A stretch of 64,000 nucleotides of DNA from an uncultured bacterium (GTDB taxonomy: Bacteria > Bacillota > Clostridia > TANB77 > CAG-508): the NCBI GenBank assembly GCA_905215935.1, contig CAJMRY010000003.1:186001-250000 (forward strand). Direction: 5' to 3'. The notes beneath the pieces are model-generated. The model was not told the origin of the DNA and ran no database searches. It saw nothing but the letters and a program-made list of their open reading frames with translations. The translations under genes and the position numbers were made by a program. Within the stretch, counting starts at the first letter, position 1. Each line of letters opens with the position of its first letter. Shown here piece after piece: positions 37,704 to 48,060 of this stretch.

Positions 37704-39903
37704 TTATTTCTTTCTATTAACTTCATAAATACTATCTATTTTTCTTAAAGCTTTTAAAATCTTGTTTAGTTCTTCTAAATTTTCTACCTCTACTGTTAAT
37801 TCTGTTATAGCAATTCTTTCTTTATTAGCCCTAGAATTTATTCCAATTAACTTACATTTGTTATTGCCAATTTCTTTTATTATGTCTGCTAATAGTCCAT
37901 TTCTATCATTTGCATATATTTCTATATCTACACTATAAGAGGCCTTCTTCTCATTATACCAGTAAACATCTATCATTCTTCCATCTTGGCTAATTAAATC
38001 ATTCATATTAACACAATCTTTGCGATGTACAGATACACCTCTTCCTCTTGTAATAAATCCAACTATTTCATCACCTGGAACAGGATTACAGCATTTTGAA
38101 AGTCTTACTAAACAATTATCAATGCCTTCTACCACAATTCCTACATTTGAAGGCTTTATCCTTTCTACTCTTTCTTTAGATAACTCTTGTAATTTTTCTT
38201 CTAAATTATCTGCATCATGATCTTTTCTATATTCTTCTAGCATTCTTGCAATTACTTTACCAGCTGATATTGCTCCAAATCCTACGCTTGAGTACATATC
38301 ATCTATAGTATTAAATTTATATCTATTTAGTGCAGCATTTATAAAGTCTGTTTTAAAGATTTCTGAGTAACTAATACCTAATCTTTTTATTTCTTTTTCT
38401 ACTAAATCTTTACCTTTTACTATATTTTCTTCTCTTTGATTTTTCTTAAACCAACCTTGGATTTTATTTTTTGCACTTGAACTTTTAACAAATTTTAACC
38501 AATCTCTACTTGGTCCTTTTGCTTGTTCTGATGTGATAATTTCTACAATATCTCCATTATGAAGATGTGTAATAATTGGCATCATTTTACTATTTATCTT
38601 AGCTCCTGTCATATGATGTCCTATTTGTTCATGAATGTTATATGCAAAATCTATTGGTGTACTTCCTCTTGGTAATACTTTTATTTGACCCTTTGGAGTA
38701 AATACATATACCTCATCTTCAAATAATTCTGTTTTTAATGTATTTAAAAATTCTTGTGGATCTTGCATATCTTTTTGCCATTCTAATGTTTCACGAAGCC
38801 ATGCAAGTTTATCTTCATTTACAACAACAGATGTCTTTTTGTCTTTATTTGCTTCTTTATATGCCCAATGTGCAGCAATACCAAACTCTGCAATTCGATG
38901 CATATCCCATGTACGAATTTGTACTTCAAAAGGAGTACCTTTTGGACCAATAAGTGTTGTATGTAAAGATTGATACATGTTTGGTTTTGGAACCGCTATA
39001 TAATCTTTAAATCTGCCTGGCATAGGATTATATAATTCATGTACAACTCCTAAAGCTGCATAACAATCTTTTACAGAATTAACTAGAATTCTTAAAGCAA
39101 ATAAATCATAGATTTGGTCTAAGTTTTTTCCATCTCTTTTCATTTTTCTATATATACTGTATAAATGTTTGGCTCTTCCTGTTATTTCTGCTTCAATTTT
39201 TTCTTTTTTTAATTCTAATTTTATATCATCCATTATTTTTTCAATGAATTCTAATCTCTGTTCTCTTTTTCTATCTATGCCTTCTACGATTTCTTTAAAG
39301 TCTTCTGGATATAAATATTTAAAAGATAAATCTTCAAGTTCCCATTTTAAACTATACATACCAAGACGATTTGCAAGTGGAGCATATAAATCCATTGTTT
39401 CTTTTGCTATTGCTATTTGTCTATCTCTTTTAAGGAATTTTAGAGTTCTCATGTTATGAAGTCTATCTGCAAGTTTTATTAATATAACTCTAATATCCTT
39501 TCCCATTGCTAAGAACATTTTTCTATAATTTTCTACTTGTTGTTCTTCGGCACTTGTATAATTTAATTTTCCAAGTTTGGTTACTCCATCGACCATACCG
39601 AGCTATTTCTTCGCTAAACTCTTTTGAAATATCTCTTATAGTTACATCTGTATCTTCTGCAACATCATGTAATAGTGCTGCACATATAGTGCTTTCATCA
39701 AGTTCCAAATTAGCTAGTATATATGCAACTTGCAAAGGATGTATAATATATGGTTCACCAGATTTTCTTAATTGATCACCATGATGACTTTTAGCATATT
39801 CATAAGCTCTTGTAATTATCTTTATATCTGTTTTTCTTTTATTTTGCTTCATTTTTTTTATAATATCATCTATTGTTACATCTTTTATCTCTGACACATA
39901 CAT
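37704..39903 (-). CDS. relA: RelA/SpoT bifunctional (p)ppGpp synthetase-hydrolase, read through one quadruplet codon
   Basis: Two frames join at CGG 39600-39598 to a protein of about 732 residues, the standard Rel length. Order: HD hydrolase domain (GEPYIIHPL, ALLHDVAEDT), synthetase (RFKDYIAVPKPNMYQSLHT), TGS (EDEVYVFTPKGQIKVLPRG), zinc-finger region (LSKCCNPVPGDEIVGF) and ACT. The join, EEIAGMVDGVTKLGKL, lies inside the HD domain and the GMVDGVTKL stretch is conserved. In the zero frame translation ends within the HD domain. Start is ATG 39903 or GTG 39897, the latter better spaced from AAGGAG. The gene follows recJ and precedes the MBL gene. Confidence 0.9.
39597..39600 (-). other. Quadruplet codon CGGT in RelA HD domain
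   Basis: ATA GCT CGG TAT GGT CGA in the zero frame. Skipping the C gives GCT GGT ATG GTC GAT GGA GTA ACC AAA, the conserved VDGVTKL of Rel proteins. Confidence 0.92.
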
Positions 39904-40010
39904 CACTCCTTATTTTGTTAATAGGTTTTACTATTAGACTAAAATTTTGGTTGTTTTTCATGTTATGATTTTAATTTTTGCATTATAGTTCTTTAAACTA
40001 ATCTTTTTAT

Positions 40011-41699
40011 TTAGTATGACCTTCTAATATCTTTTAGATTTATTTGTACTTTATCTATCCCATTAAAACTATTAATCTCTAAGTTTCCAACTACATCTAC
40101 TTTATCTCCAATTAAATAATCATTTGTATAATCTCCCATATTAAATCCAATAGCATCGATAAGCATATTATCATCTTTTAATGTTAATTTTAAATGTTTT
40201 CCTTCAGATAAAGCTCTAATTGAATCTATTTTTAAATTCTTGTATAAGAATAATGGCATTTTGTTGCCTTCTCCAAATGGTTCTAATAATTGTAATTCTT
40301 GAACTGCTTTTAAATTAATATCTTTTAAAGTAATCTCTTCATCTATATAAATAATTGGAATAATTTTATCTATATCACTATTCTTAGCATATTCCTCAAA
40401 TTGTTTTTTAAATTCTTCAAAATTATCTCTTTTCACTGTTATTCCAATAGCCATTGAATGCCCACCGAATTTTTCAATATATTTATCACATTTAGTTAGA
40501 GCCTCATGTAAATCAAAACCTGGAATACTTCTTCCAGAACCTTTTCCATCACCTTGCTCCTCAAAGCAAATTAGTATACTTGGCTTAAAATACATATCTG
40601 TTACTTTTGAAGCAACAATTCCGATTACTCCATGATGCCAATTTTCATTTCCTAAAATAATGCAAGATTTATCTTTCTCACCTTTTTCTATTTTTTCAAT
40701 TGCTTCAGCAAAAATTCTCTTTTCTTTGTCTTGTCTTTCTTTATTATATTCATTTAATTTATTAGAAATATTTTTAGCTTCTTCTAAATCTTTTGTTAAA
40801 AATAATTTTAAAGCTTCTTCTTGATATCCCATTCTCCCACATGCATTAATTCTAGGTGCTACCCCAAAAGAAATAGTTATAGAATCAATCTTTTTATATC
40901 CTACTGTATCTAATAAAGTTTTAAGTCCCAAATTTCTAGTTACTTCTACTAATTTAAGTCCAAGTTTTGCAATTACTCTATTTTCATCAACTAAAGGAAC
41001 TATATCTGATATTGTTCCAACACATACCAAATCTAGATATTTTAAATATTCCTTTTCTTCTAATCCTAAACTAAAACCTATTGCTTGAATTAGTTTAAAT
41101 ACAACTCCAACACCTGCTAATTGATTAAATGGATATTTATTATCTTTTCTTTTAGCATCAACTACTGCTAAGGCATTTGGAATAGTTTCTGCTTGTTCGT
41201 GATGGTCTGTAATAATAGTCTCTATTCCTAAACTATTTGCATATTCAACTTCCTCTATTCCAGAAATTCCACAATCTACTGTAATCATTAAAGTATAGTT
41301 TTGTTTTGCAATTTCTTCAATCGCTTTTTTATTTAATCCATATCCTTCATCTAGTCTGTTTGGTATATATGTATCTGCTACAATTCCTCTATCTGCTAAA
41401 AACTGCTTTAATACAGTTATACTTGTAATCCCGTCTACATCATAATCTCCATATATCATGATTTTTTCTTTTGTTTCAATTGCTTTTATAATTCTGTCTA
41501 CTGCTATTTTCATGTCTGGCATTAGAAATGGATCGTGAAAATCATTTCTTGTAGGACTTAAAAACTTTTCTATATCTTCTTTCTTAGATATTTTTTTATT
41601 AGATAATATTGTTGCAAGTAATTTACTAACATTAAATTCATTTGCAATTTTTTCTACTTCTTCATTATTGTTATTATAACATTCCCATTTCTTGTTCAT
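40011..41699 (-). CDS. recJ: Single-stranded-DNA exonuclease RecJ
   Basis: A 562-residue DHH-family nuclease. Motifs are IYGDYDVDGITS, TVDCGISG, TDHHEQ, GVVFKLIQ, and the DHHA1 motif KFGGHSMAIG, followed by an OB-like C-terminal domain. It digests single strands 5' to 3' in repair. The start has GGGGAG upstream. It heads the recJ-relA-MBL-hisS cluster. It has no in-frame CGG. Several GGA and GGT codons here are preceded by C (ATC GGA, TTC GGT) but in the normal phase. Confidence 0.92.
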   Translation of the reverse strand: MNKKWECYNNNNEEVEKIANEFNVSKLLATILSNKKISKKEDIEKFLSPTRNDFHDPFLMPDMKIAVDRIIKAIETKEKIMIYGDYDVDGITSITVLKQFLADRGIVADTYIPNRLDEGYGLNKKAIEEIAKQNYTLMITVDCGISGIEEVEYANSLGIETIITDHHEQAETIPNALAVVDAKRKDNKYPFNQLAGVGVVFKLIQAIGFSLGLEEKEYLKYLDLVCVGTISDIVPLVDENRVIAKLGLKLVEVTRNLGLKTLLDTVGYKKIDSITISFGVAPRINACGRMGYQEEALKLFLTKDLEEAKNISNKLNEYNKERQDKEKRIFAEAIEKIEKGEKDKSCIILGNENWHHGVIGIVASKVTDMYFKPSILICFEEQGDGKGSGRSIPGFDLHEALTKCDKYIEKFGGHSMAIGITVKRDNFEEFKKQFEEYAKNSDIDKIIPIIYIDEEITLKDINLKAVQELQLLEPFGEGNKMPLFLYKNLKIDSIRALSEGKHLKLTLKDDNMLIDAIGFNMGDYTNDYLIGDKVDVVGNLEINSFNGIDKVQINLKDIRRSY

Positions 41700-41795
41700 A
41701 TATTTCTCCCCATTTTTTAAATTTACCCTATTGTATACTATTTTATTTGTTTTTTAAAGAGTATTTTGAAAAAAAGGTGAATAAGTACAAAAAAG

Positions 41796-41822
41796 ACCTC
41801 GGGTTCGTAGGTTATCCGAGGT
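41796..41822 (-). terminator. Terminator after the metallophosphoesterase gene
   Basis: On the minus strand ACCTCGG and CCGAGGT form the stem and CTTTTTTGT follows. It separates the 41918 gene from recJ. Confidence 0.8.
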
Positions 41823-41917
41823 ACAATCTACTATAGATAGTATATATTTAAATTTATACTTATCCATTCAAATCACTTGATTTTTGCACTATTTTTTTAC
41901 TTCAATTTTGTAATATT

Positions 41918-42733
41918 TTAAATTACTATATGGTGTTCTACAACATCAACTTTTTCATTCTCTAAATTGACTTCAAAATACACTCCATCTGGTATCCCAT
42001 TACTATTTATATCTTCTACTAAAGAACCTAATAAATAATAATTTATTCCATCTTCATTAATCTTTTTAGTCCAATGTTGATGTCCTGAAAAAACTGCAAT
42101 TATATTATTATTTTCTTTTATTATTTGTTTTAATTCTTCTCTATTTTCGAACACAGCATACTCTGGTTTTTCTTCAAACCAATAATTACCTTTCATATCA
42201 TCTTCTGCAATACCAAAATGTGAGAAAATCATACACGGAAGTTTATTTTCTTGTAAATCTTTTTGTAACCATTTTAAGTCTTCTTTTGAAATGAATCTTG
42301 TTTTATTCACTCCACCATTTATATCTCCCATATTAACCTCCACATCACTGCCTAATAATACTAAGTGATAACCATTAATATTTATAGAAAATGTAGAATG
42401 TTCGTAACCCAAAATTTCTTCTACTTCCCTTCTGGATTCCATTGTTGCTAAATCGTGATTACCAATTAATGAATAAAAGGGAAATTTTATATTATTAAAT
42501 TGTTCACAAATATATTTTATATTCTCCAAATTCTTATCATGATTTCTAGTATCTTGAATTAAATCTCCAAGATGTATACATACATCTGGCTTATATTTAT
42601 TATTAATTTCACCAGTTAATTTATTTAGTATTGATACTGCAAGCTCAGTTATTTTCCTTTTATTTCTTGGCTCTGTTCCTATATCTAAGTAATGAATATC
42701 TGAAAATATAATAATTTTACATTTTTGATTCAT
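41918..42733 (-). CDS. Calcineurin-like metallophosphoesterase
   Basis: A 271-residue phosphoesterase with the five metal motifs: FSDIHY, HLGDLIQDT, LIGNHDL, FSHFG and FSGHQHW. It resembles Icc/CpdA-like and tartrate-resistant-phosphatase-like phosphodiesterases, and the substrate is not certain. Length fits. The start has AAGGGGAAT. It follows the aldo/keto reductase by 38 nt in one transcript. Confidence 0.85.
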   Translation of the reverse strand: MNQKCKIIIFSDIHYLDIGTEPRNKRKITELAVSILNKLTGEINNKYKPDVCIHLGDLIQDTRNHDKNLENIKYICEQFNNIKFPFYSLIGNHDLATMESRREVEEILGYEHSTFSININGYHLVLLGSDVEVNMGDINGGVNKTRFISKEDLKWLQKDLQENKLPCMIFSHFGIAEDDMKGNYWFEEKPEYAVFENREELKQIIKENNNIIAVFSGHQHWTKKINEDGINYYLLGSLVEDINSNGIPDGVYFEVNLENEKVDVVEHHIVI

Positions 42734-42771
42734 TAAAATTCCCCTTTTATTTTACTTTTTATTCATGTATT

Positions 42772-43644
42772 TTAGTCTATTTTAAATTGACTCGCTAATT
42801 TATCAATTGTAATTCCACCTTCGTTTTTCCAGTCAATATCAATACATTCAAATCTTTTATCTTGAAAACTATTAAGTGCTTCTATATCATTGCTATCAAG
42901 AGAAAAATTTAATGCTTCTATATTATTATCTATATTTTTTATTGTATTTGTTTTTATAATTGTATTTAAATCTTTTGCTTTTACTAACCAATTAAGTAAT
43001 ATTTGATTTTGAGTCTTATTATATTTTTTAGCCATTTCAACTAAAAATGGATAATTCATTTTCATTATATTATTTCTTCTTAAAGCTTGATAGCATACAA
43101 ATTTAATATCATTTTCTTTGCAAAAATTGATTAATCCTACATTCTCATTATATTTACATTCTAAATTATATACACCTTCAAAACTAAACAATTTGAAATT
43201 TTTTTGAATTTCTTTTAATGTTTCTAAGTTAACATTACTTGCAGATAAATATCTTACCTTACCTTTTTTAACTAATCTATCCATTTCTTCATAAGTTTCT
43301 AATAAAGGAATCTTTGAGGCATAAGATACATGAACTTGAAGTGCATCTACATAATCAATGTTCATTCTTTTTAAATATTCATCTAATTGTTTTTCTATAT
43401 CTTCTCTTTTCTCTATATATGGTTCTAAATGACATGTAAGAAATATATTATCCTTATTTACTTCTTTAAAAAAATTATATAAAAAATCTACCACATTATA
43501 ATTATCATATATTAGGCTTGTACTCATAAAATTCTGGCCTTTATCTACTGAATATAGTAATGATTTTAGAGTATTTTCTTTATTCTCTAAATCAAGTTTA
43601 TATGTTCCAATTCCTATCGGATTAATTTCACTTTTTTGTATCAT
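42772..43644 (-). CDS. Aldo/keto reductase
   Basis: A 290-residue AKR barrel. The catalytic tetrad is less clear than usual: MSTSLIYDNYN supplies the Tyr region, but the common GxxExxLG part is diverged. LTCHLEPY, DALQVH, VRYLSASN and LNWLVKAKDLNTIIKT match strands and the cofactor end. It may be an NAD(P)H-dependent reductase. It is first in a two-gene transcript with the phosphoesterase. Confidence 0.78.
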   Translation of the reverse strand: MIQKSEINPIGIGTYKLDLENKENTLKSLLYSVDKGQNFMSTSLIYDNYNVVDFLYNFFKEVNKDNIFLTCHLEPYIEKREDIEKQLDEYLKRMNIDYVDALQVHVSYASKIPLLETYEEMDRLVKKGKVRYLSASNVNLETLKEIQKNFKLFSFEGVYNLECKYNENVGLINFCKENDIKFVCYQALRRNNIMKMNYPFLVEMAKKYNKTQNQILLNWLVKAKDLNTIIKTNTIKNIDNNIEALNFSLDSNDIEALNSFQDKRFECIDIDWKNEGGITIDKLASQFKID

Positions 43645-43754
43645 TTCTTTATTTTCCTCTCTATTTAATAGTTTTTATCACAAATAAAGTAAAATAAATA
43701 TATACATATCTCTTTTATTATTTGTAATAATTAAACCTTTAATTTGTAACAAAT

Positions 43755-44315
43755 CTATATATTTTCTGTTTTATAGACTTCAAAATAGTTAACATTATAA
43801 AGTTTATGAATATCTTCTGTCCCCATTACTACTACTCGATTATTTTCTAAGCCTAATACTTTTAAAATTGATTCTATTGTATATCCTTCATCTTCAATAT
43901 ATTCTACATCAATTTCCAAAAATGGTGGAATTGCTGGAAACTTGTCAATATCAAAATCAATTTTTCCTAATTCATAAGATATTCTATGTGCTTTTACATT
44001 ACTTATTGGATTAAGACCTAATTCAGAAAAAAAGTCCATAGTTTCTTTCAATCTACTAGTTTTAAATTTTATTCCTTTTTTAGACTCTGGATCACTTTGG
44101 TTAACATGCATTGTAACTTTAATATTTCCTTCATCAGTAATTCTAATAAGTTTATCTTTCTTATTTAGAAAATATTTATCCAAAGTATCTAATGCTATAA
44201 TTGTTCTAGTATCATTATATACTTCATTTGCACCAATTTCTTTTAGTTTTTCAATTAAATTATCAATATCTAAAACTTTAATTTCATGTTCTTTATATTC
44301 ACTTAAATCCTTCAT
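43755..44315 (-). CDS. CYTH-domain protein (class IV adenylate cyclase/triphosphatase-like)
   Basis: A 186-residue CYTH domain. The N-terminal HEIKVLDID replaces the canonical ExExK-type motif (E-x-K-V-x-D). LIRITDEG, KVTMH, KAHRISYEL, IDFDIDKFPAIPPFLEID and the late strand match CYTH proteins. These bind triphosphates in an eight-stranded tunnel, as in thiamine triphosphatase or adenylate cyclase CyaB. The substrate is open. Single gene. Confidence 0.8.
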   Translation of the reverse strand: MKDLSEYKEHEIKVLDIDNLIEKLKEIGANEVYNDTRTIIALDTLDKYFLNKKDKLIRITDEGNIKVTMHVNQSDPESKKGIKFKTSRLKETMDFFSELGLNPISNVKAHRISYELGKIDFDIDKFPAIPPFLEIDVEYIEDEGYTIESILKVLGLENNRVVVMGTEDIHKLYNVNYFEVYKTENI

Positions 44316-44435
44316 AAAACACCTCTATCTCACTTTATTTAAGAAATTATATCATGTTTAAAAAAAACTACAAGTATTTTTAAAACTTAATTCTAATAAC
44401 AGTTATTATTTAGTAACATTTTTAATGTATATTAT

Positions 44436-44477
44436 AAAAAAATAGAATAGTAAATTATATATACTATTCTATTTTTT
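44436..44477. terminator. Hairpin with A- and T-runs
   Basis: AAAAAATAGAATAGTA and TACTATTCTATTTTTT pair around about 10 nt. It lies between the CYTH gene and the 44602 gene, both on the minus strand, about 125 nt before the end of the latter. Confidence 0.7.
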
Positions 44478-44601
44478 ATAATTATATAATCTGTTAATAA
44501 TATCTTACATTTATGTTATTCTTCTATTTAATTAAATATATTAATCTCATCTCCAAAATAATAGATTCCATTTTTATATTTTGCAAATATTAAAATTGAT
44601 T

Positions 44602-45183
44602 TTATATTATATCAATTATATCTTTATTTATTTCAACAATTATTAAAACTCCACTCATATCACAAGTTCCAATCTCAGGTTTTATAATTCTATAATTAAC
44701 TTTAATTTTGTCTTCATCTATTATACTTGCATTAATAAACTGTACTTCATCTGATCCACTAGTTTTCTCAACATATTGTATAGCTAATGAATTTTCTTGA
44801 AAAAAATTATTATCATATTGTGTTAATAATTTGTCTAATCTACCATATAATATATTGCCTTGTTCATCATAAGTATAGTTATTATATTTATGGCAATAAT
44901 CTTCTAAAGATTCATAATTAGTTATTATTATTTTATCATCTAAAGAAGTCATATTAGAAATAAATCCAGAATAAAATGTATATCCATACAAATCTTTATT
45001 CTTTTGTTCAGGAGTATTGTTTTTGTTATTTTTTTCTTCTCTTTCCTTATTATACTCTTCATTATCATGTTTTTCAGTCACATTGTCATTATATCGATTA
45101 TCTTTTGTACTTTGTATGTATATAGTAAATGTGCATCCTATAATAATTATAAATAACATTGCATATAAAATCTTTTTCTTCAT
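44602..45183 (-). CDS. Membrane-anchored extracytoplasmic protein, unknown
   Basis: 193 residues. Residues 5-24 are a hydrophobic signal anchor (ILYAMLFIIIIGCTFTIYI, a Cys inside but no clear lipobox). A very charged Asp/Glu/Lys/Asn linker (25-65) precedes a globular domain of about 120 residues with no family I recognise. The start has GGAGGC. It is probably exposed on the cell surface. A similar layout, anchor plus small domain, is seen in the 58228 lipoprotein. Confidence 0.6.
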   Translation of the reverse strand: MKKKILYAMLFIIIIGCTFTIYIQSTKDNRYNDNVTEKHDNEEYNKEREEKNNKNNTPEQKNKDLYGYTFYSGFISNMTSLDDKIIITNYESLEDYCHKYNNYTYDEQGNILYGRLDKLLTQYDNNFFQENSLAIQYVEKTSGSDEVQFINASIIDEDKIKVNYRIIKPEIGTCDMSGVLIIVEINKDIIDII

Positions 45184-45309
45184 TTTATTTGCCTCCTTTA
45201 ATTCTATCTATTATTTAGATGCTTTTACTATTCAATTTTGTTGGCTTTTTGTAATTTTTTATATAATTTATTAGAACCATCCTTACCCTAAATAGCTTTT
45301 GAACATACA

Positions 45310-46008
45310 TTAAATTATGCAAATAATACAATAAATAACAACCTTCAAAATGCAATTTGCAAACACTTGAAAATTCACTAGCTTAATTCCAATTTTATTA
45401 ATTATATCATAATTTTTCATAACTATATCTAATTCTTCTTTTTTAATAACATCACTTTTTTCTATGTATTCTTTGGCAACATATGGAGCTCTAGTCATTG
45501 CATCTGTTTCTAAATAGCTTCTTACTTTATAATAAATAAAACTAAAAAGTGTTAATATAACTACATGTAACATTGGGTTTGAAAGTTTATTAAATAAAGT
45601 TAATAAACAAATACAAACAAAATATAATAAATAAAAATTAGAATATATAAAATTAAACATTAATATGCGTCTATTTTGAGTAGAATGTATACATTCATGA
45701 GCTATTGTTTGAACTCTTGTAAAAGATTCTTTTATGTTTGCAATACTGATTGTATTAGTTATAGCAATATATAAACTCGCTTTAGCATTTTTGTCTTCTA
45801 CAATTTTAACATCCCCATTATTGTTTATCTGTTTTAAAATGTCTTCACATATTTCTTTATTTTCTGGCAATTTATCTGTAATATTATTTAACTCTTTCGA
45901 AAATCCTATTTCTTTTATTTTTTTCATATCTTTTATTTTTATTTGATAAATAAATGCTAAAAAAACCAAACAAATTAAACTTATACTTATAATAAAAATA
46001 TACTCCAT
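45310..46008 (-). CDS. Membrane zinc metallopeptidase (YugP-like)
   Basis: A 232-residue membrane protein with helices at about 1-20, 115-135, 140-160 and the C-terminus. The motif TIAHECIHSTQN (HExxH, about residue 105) marks a zincin. Residues after it include a Glu in SYLETDA that could be the third ligand. YugP-type peptidases share this layout. The substrate is unknown. The start follows AAAGAGG. It is transcribed away from a REP-like element. Confidence 0.72.
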   Translation of the reverse strand: MEYIFIISISLICLVFLAFIYQIKIKDMKKIKEIGFSKELNNITDKLPENKEICEDILKQINNNGDVKIVEDKNAKASLYIAITNTISIANIKESFTRVQTIAHECIHSTQNRRILMFNFIYSNFYLLYFVCICLLTLFNKLSNPMLHVVILTLFSFIYYKVRSYLETDAMTRAPYVAKEYIEKSDVIKKEELDIVMKNYDIINKIGIKLVNFQVFANCILKVVIYCIICII

Positions 46009-46050
46009 AATAAAAAACCTCTTTTCTTTTTATCATCTTATTTGCTTTGC

Positions 46051-46278
46051 CCAAAAGGTGCCAAAAGGGACGGGGCATTTTGACAATTTTTTAATTTCCT
46101 CATATAACATAACATTTATATATGTATAAGTATTGCAATCTATATTTAAATAATTGCAATAAAATGTCATTTTACCTAATCATTATACTAAGCTAAACAA
46201 CGTTTTATTTCCCTCATACATTTTATACAGTAAGTTAAAATATTGTCAAAATGCCCCGTCCCTTTTGGCACCTTTTGG
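46051..46278. repeat. REP-like element B, perfect 37-bp inverted repeat
   Basis: Arms 46051-46087 and 46242-46278 are perfect complements separated by 154 nt of AT-rich DNA. Core GGGACGGGGCATTTTG is shared with elements A and C. The enclosed DNA carries no gene. The size is that of a small non-autonomous mobile element (MITE or REPIN). Confidence 0.85.
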
Positions 46279-46283
46279 AATTC

Positions 46284-46622
46284 TTAAATTAATACATCTT
46301 TTATTGATTCTGCAATAATTTTATTTACATCAGCAATCATTACATTGAATTTTACTTCTAAATCGAAATATTCTTTTATATCACTATTTTTAACTAATAT
46401 ATCATATAACTCTTGTAATTTTTTTATTTTCTCTTGGTCTTCTGCTCTTGCTTTTATTGAAAGAACTTGTGCTTCATATCTTACTTTTTCAAATTCATCA
46501 ATTTTTGCTTTTAATTCTGGATTTTCATTTATCTTTTGTCTTGCTAATTTATATTCTTTATATTCTTTTGATTCTTTAATTTCATAAGCAAGCTTATTAG
46601 CTATATCATATACATTGTTCAT
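46284..46622 (-). CDS. YlbF-family regulator
   Basis: A 112-residue helical protein of the YlbF/YmcA family. The pattern VYDIANKLAYEIKESKEY, ENPELKAKIDEFEKV and a long second helix ending EYFDLEVKFNVMIADVN fit. In Bacillus these proteins form the Y-complex that tunes RNase Y and the Spo0A phosphorelay. The start has GGAGGTCG. Flanked on both sides by REP-like repeats. Confidence 0.85.
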   Translation of the reverse strand: MNNVYDIANKLAYEIKESKEYKEYKLARQKINENPELKAKIDEFEKVRYEAQVLSIKARAEDQEKIKKLQELYDILVKNSDIKEYFDLEVKFNVMIADVNKIIAESIKDVLI

Positions 46623-46704
46623 AAACGACCTCCATATTGTCTTTATTATTGTAAATAAAGTCTTAATTTATTTTTCTATAAAAATGTTCTAGTTTATTTT
46701 TAAT

Positions 46705-46760
46705 ATTGCCAAAATGCCCCGTCCCTTTTGACATTGCCAAAATGCCCCGTCCCTTTTGAC
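46705..46760. repeat. REP-like element C, two tandem 28-bp copies
   Basis: 46705-46732 and 46733-46760 are identical direct copies starting ATTGCCAAAATGCCCCG. This is the same core as elements A and B but in tandem and not inverted. It ends 5 nt before the GT4 stop codon region. Confidence 0.85.
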
Positions 46761-46765
46761 ACTTT

Positions 46766-48060
46766 TTATGCATAAGCATGTCTCTTTTTGAAACTTAATA
46801 AATTTGTAATTTCTTTATCTGTATTTTTAGCTTTATCCCACTTTTTAGCTTTTTCTTGTTCGATTTCTCTTGCTTGTTTTTCTGCCATAGTTTGGCAAAT
46901 TGCTTTTTCATAAACAAAATGTGTATCTTGTGCAATTTTATTCCAATTAAATTGTTCTTTAACTTTATTTTTTGCTTTTTTCGAAATATTATCACATAAT
47001 CTATGATCATATAATAAAGTTAAAACTGAATCTGCAATAGAATTTGGATTTCCAGCATAACTTTTCATTCCATCTACTCCATGCTCTACAATTTCATTTA
47101 GTCCACCTATATCTGATACAACAGTTGGAACTCCTGCAAGCATTGCTTCTAATGCTACAATTCCGAAAAGGCTCATATGTGCTTGGAAAAACTGCTATAT
47201 CTGCACATTTGTACATTTTTTGTACTTGTTTTGAATTTAAGTATCCGAGTAAAGTATACTTTATTTCCAAGTCCCATAGAATTTGCCTGAGTTCTTAATT
47301 CATCTATCATTCCACCTTTTCCTGCAATCACAAGTTTTGTATCATTATATCCATGTAAAATTTTAGGCATAGCAGAAATTAAATTTTGTATTCCCTTTTC
47401 GTATACAAGTCTTCCTACATAAAGTATTATTTTTTCATTATCCATCGCATATTGTCTTCTAAAATCATAATCTTTTTCTATTCCAGAAAAATTATTTAAA
47501 TTGATACCATTTGGAACTACATTTATTTTTTCAAAAGGTAATCCAAATAATCTTTGTAATTCACATTTCATATAATTACTATTAACTATTACTTCTGTAG
47601 ATTCATAAGTAAGAAGCCATTCTGTATCATTAATATACTTTTGAGTTTCATCATGTATTCCACTATTTCTTCCAGCTTCCGTAGCATGTATTGTAGAAAC
47701 AATTGGCATCTCATAAGAATTTTTTAATGTCTTTGCAGCATATGCTACAAGCCAGTCATGGGCATGAATACAATCAAATTTGCCTTCTTTATTAATTATC
47801 TCTGTAGCTTTTGCAACCATGTTAAAGTTTAATTGCATAATCCAATCTATAAAATTATTAGGGCTTATCATATAATTATTTACTCTGTAAACTTTAACTC
47901 CCTTATCGTCTTCATATTCTGGACAATCACCATCTTTATATGTTACAACAGTAACTTCATGTCCATCTTTTACTAATTTATGTGATAAATCATGTACAAC
48001 TCTTGCAATTCCTCCTACTATTCTTGGTGGATATTCCCATGTTAACATCAAAATCCTCAT
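46766..48060 (-). CDS. GT4 glycosyltransferase (glycogen-synthase-like), read through two quadruplet codons
   Basis: Three frames join at CGG 47247-47245 and 47165-47163 into a 430-residue GT4 enzyme. N-terminal motifs are LTWEYPPRIVGGIARVVHDL and HAHDWLVAYAAK. The donor-site part is IILYVGRLVYEKGIQNL and LVIAGKGG. The joins give VYFTGYLNSKQVQKMY and PSTYEPFGIVALEAMLAG. The second Gly is the invariant EPFG of GT4 enzymes, whose Glu binds the sugar nucleotide. Next to GH57 and DUF4912 genes, it probably builds alpha-1,4-glucan. It is divergent from the DUF4912 gene. Confidence 0.88.
47162..47165 (-). other. Quadruplet codon CGGA, Gly299 of GT4 enzyme (EPFG)
   Basis: GAG CCT TTT CGG AAT TGT in the shifted frame. 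Skipping the C gives CCT TTT GGA ATT GTA GCA TTA GAA, the invariant EPFGIVALEA. Confidence 0.93.
47244..47247 (-). other. Quadruplet codon CGGA, Gly272 of GT4 enzyme
   Basis: TAC TTT ACT CGG ATA CTT in the zero frame. Skipping the C gives TTT ACT GGA TAC TTA AAT TCA, the FxGYL strand conserved before the EPFG motif. Confidence 0.93.

Noticed and set aside
36917..46760. REP-like elements as a CRISPR array
   Set aside because: Only two to three copies, mostly inverted, no regular spacers and no cas genes.
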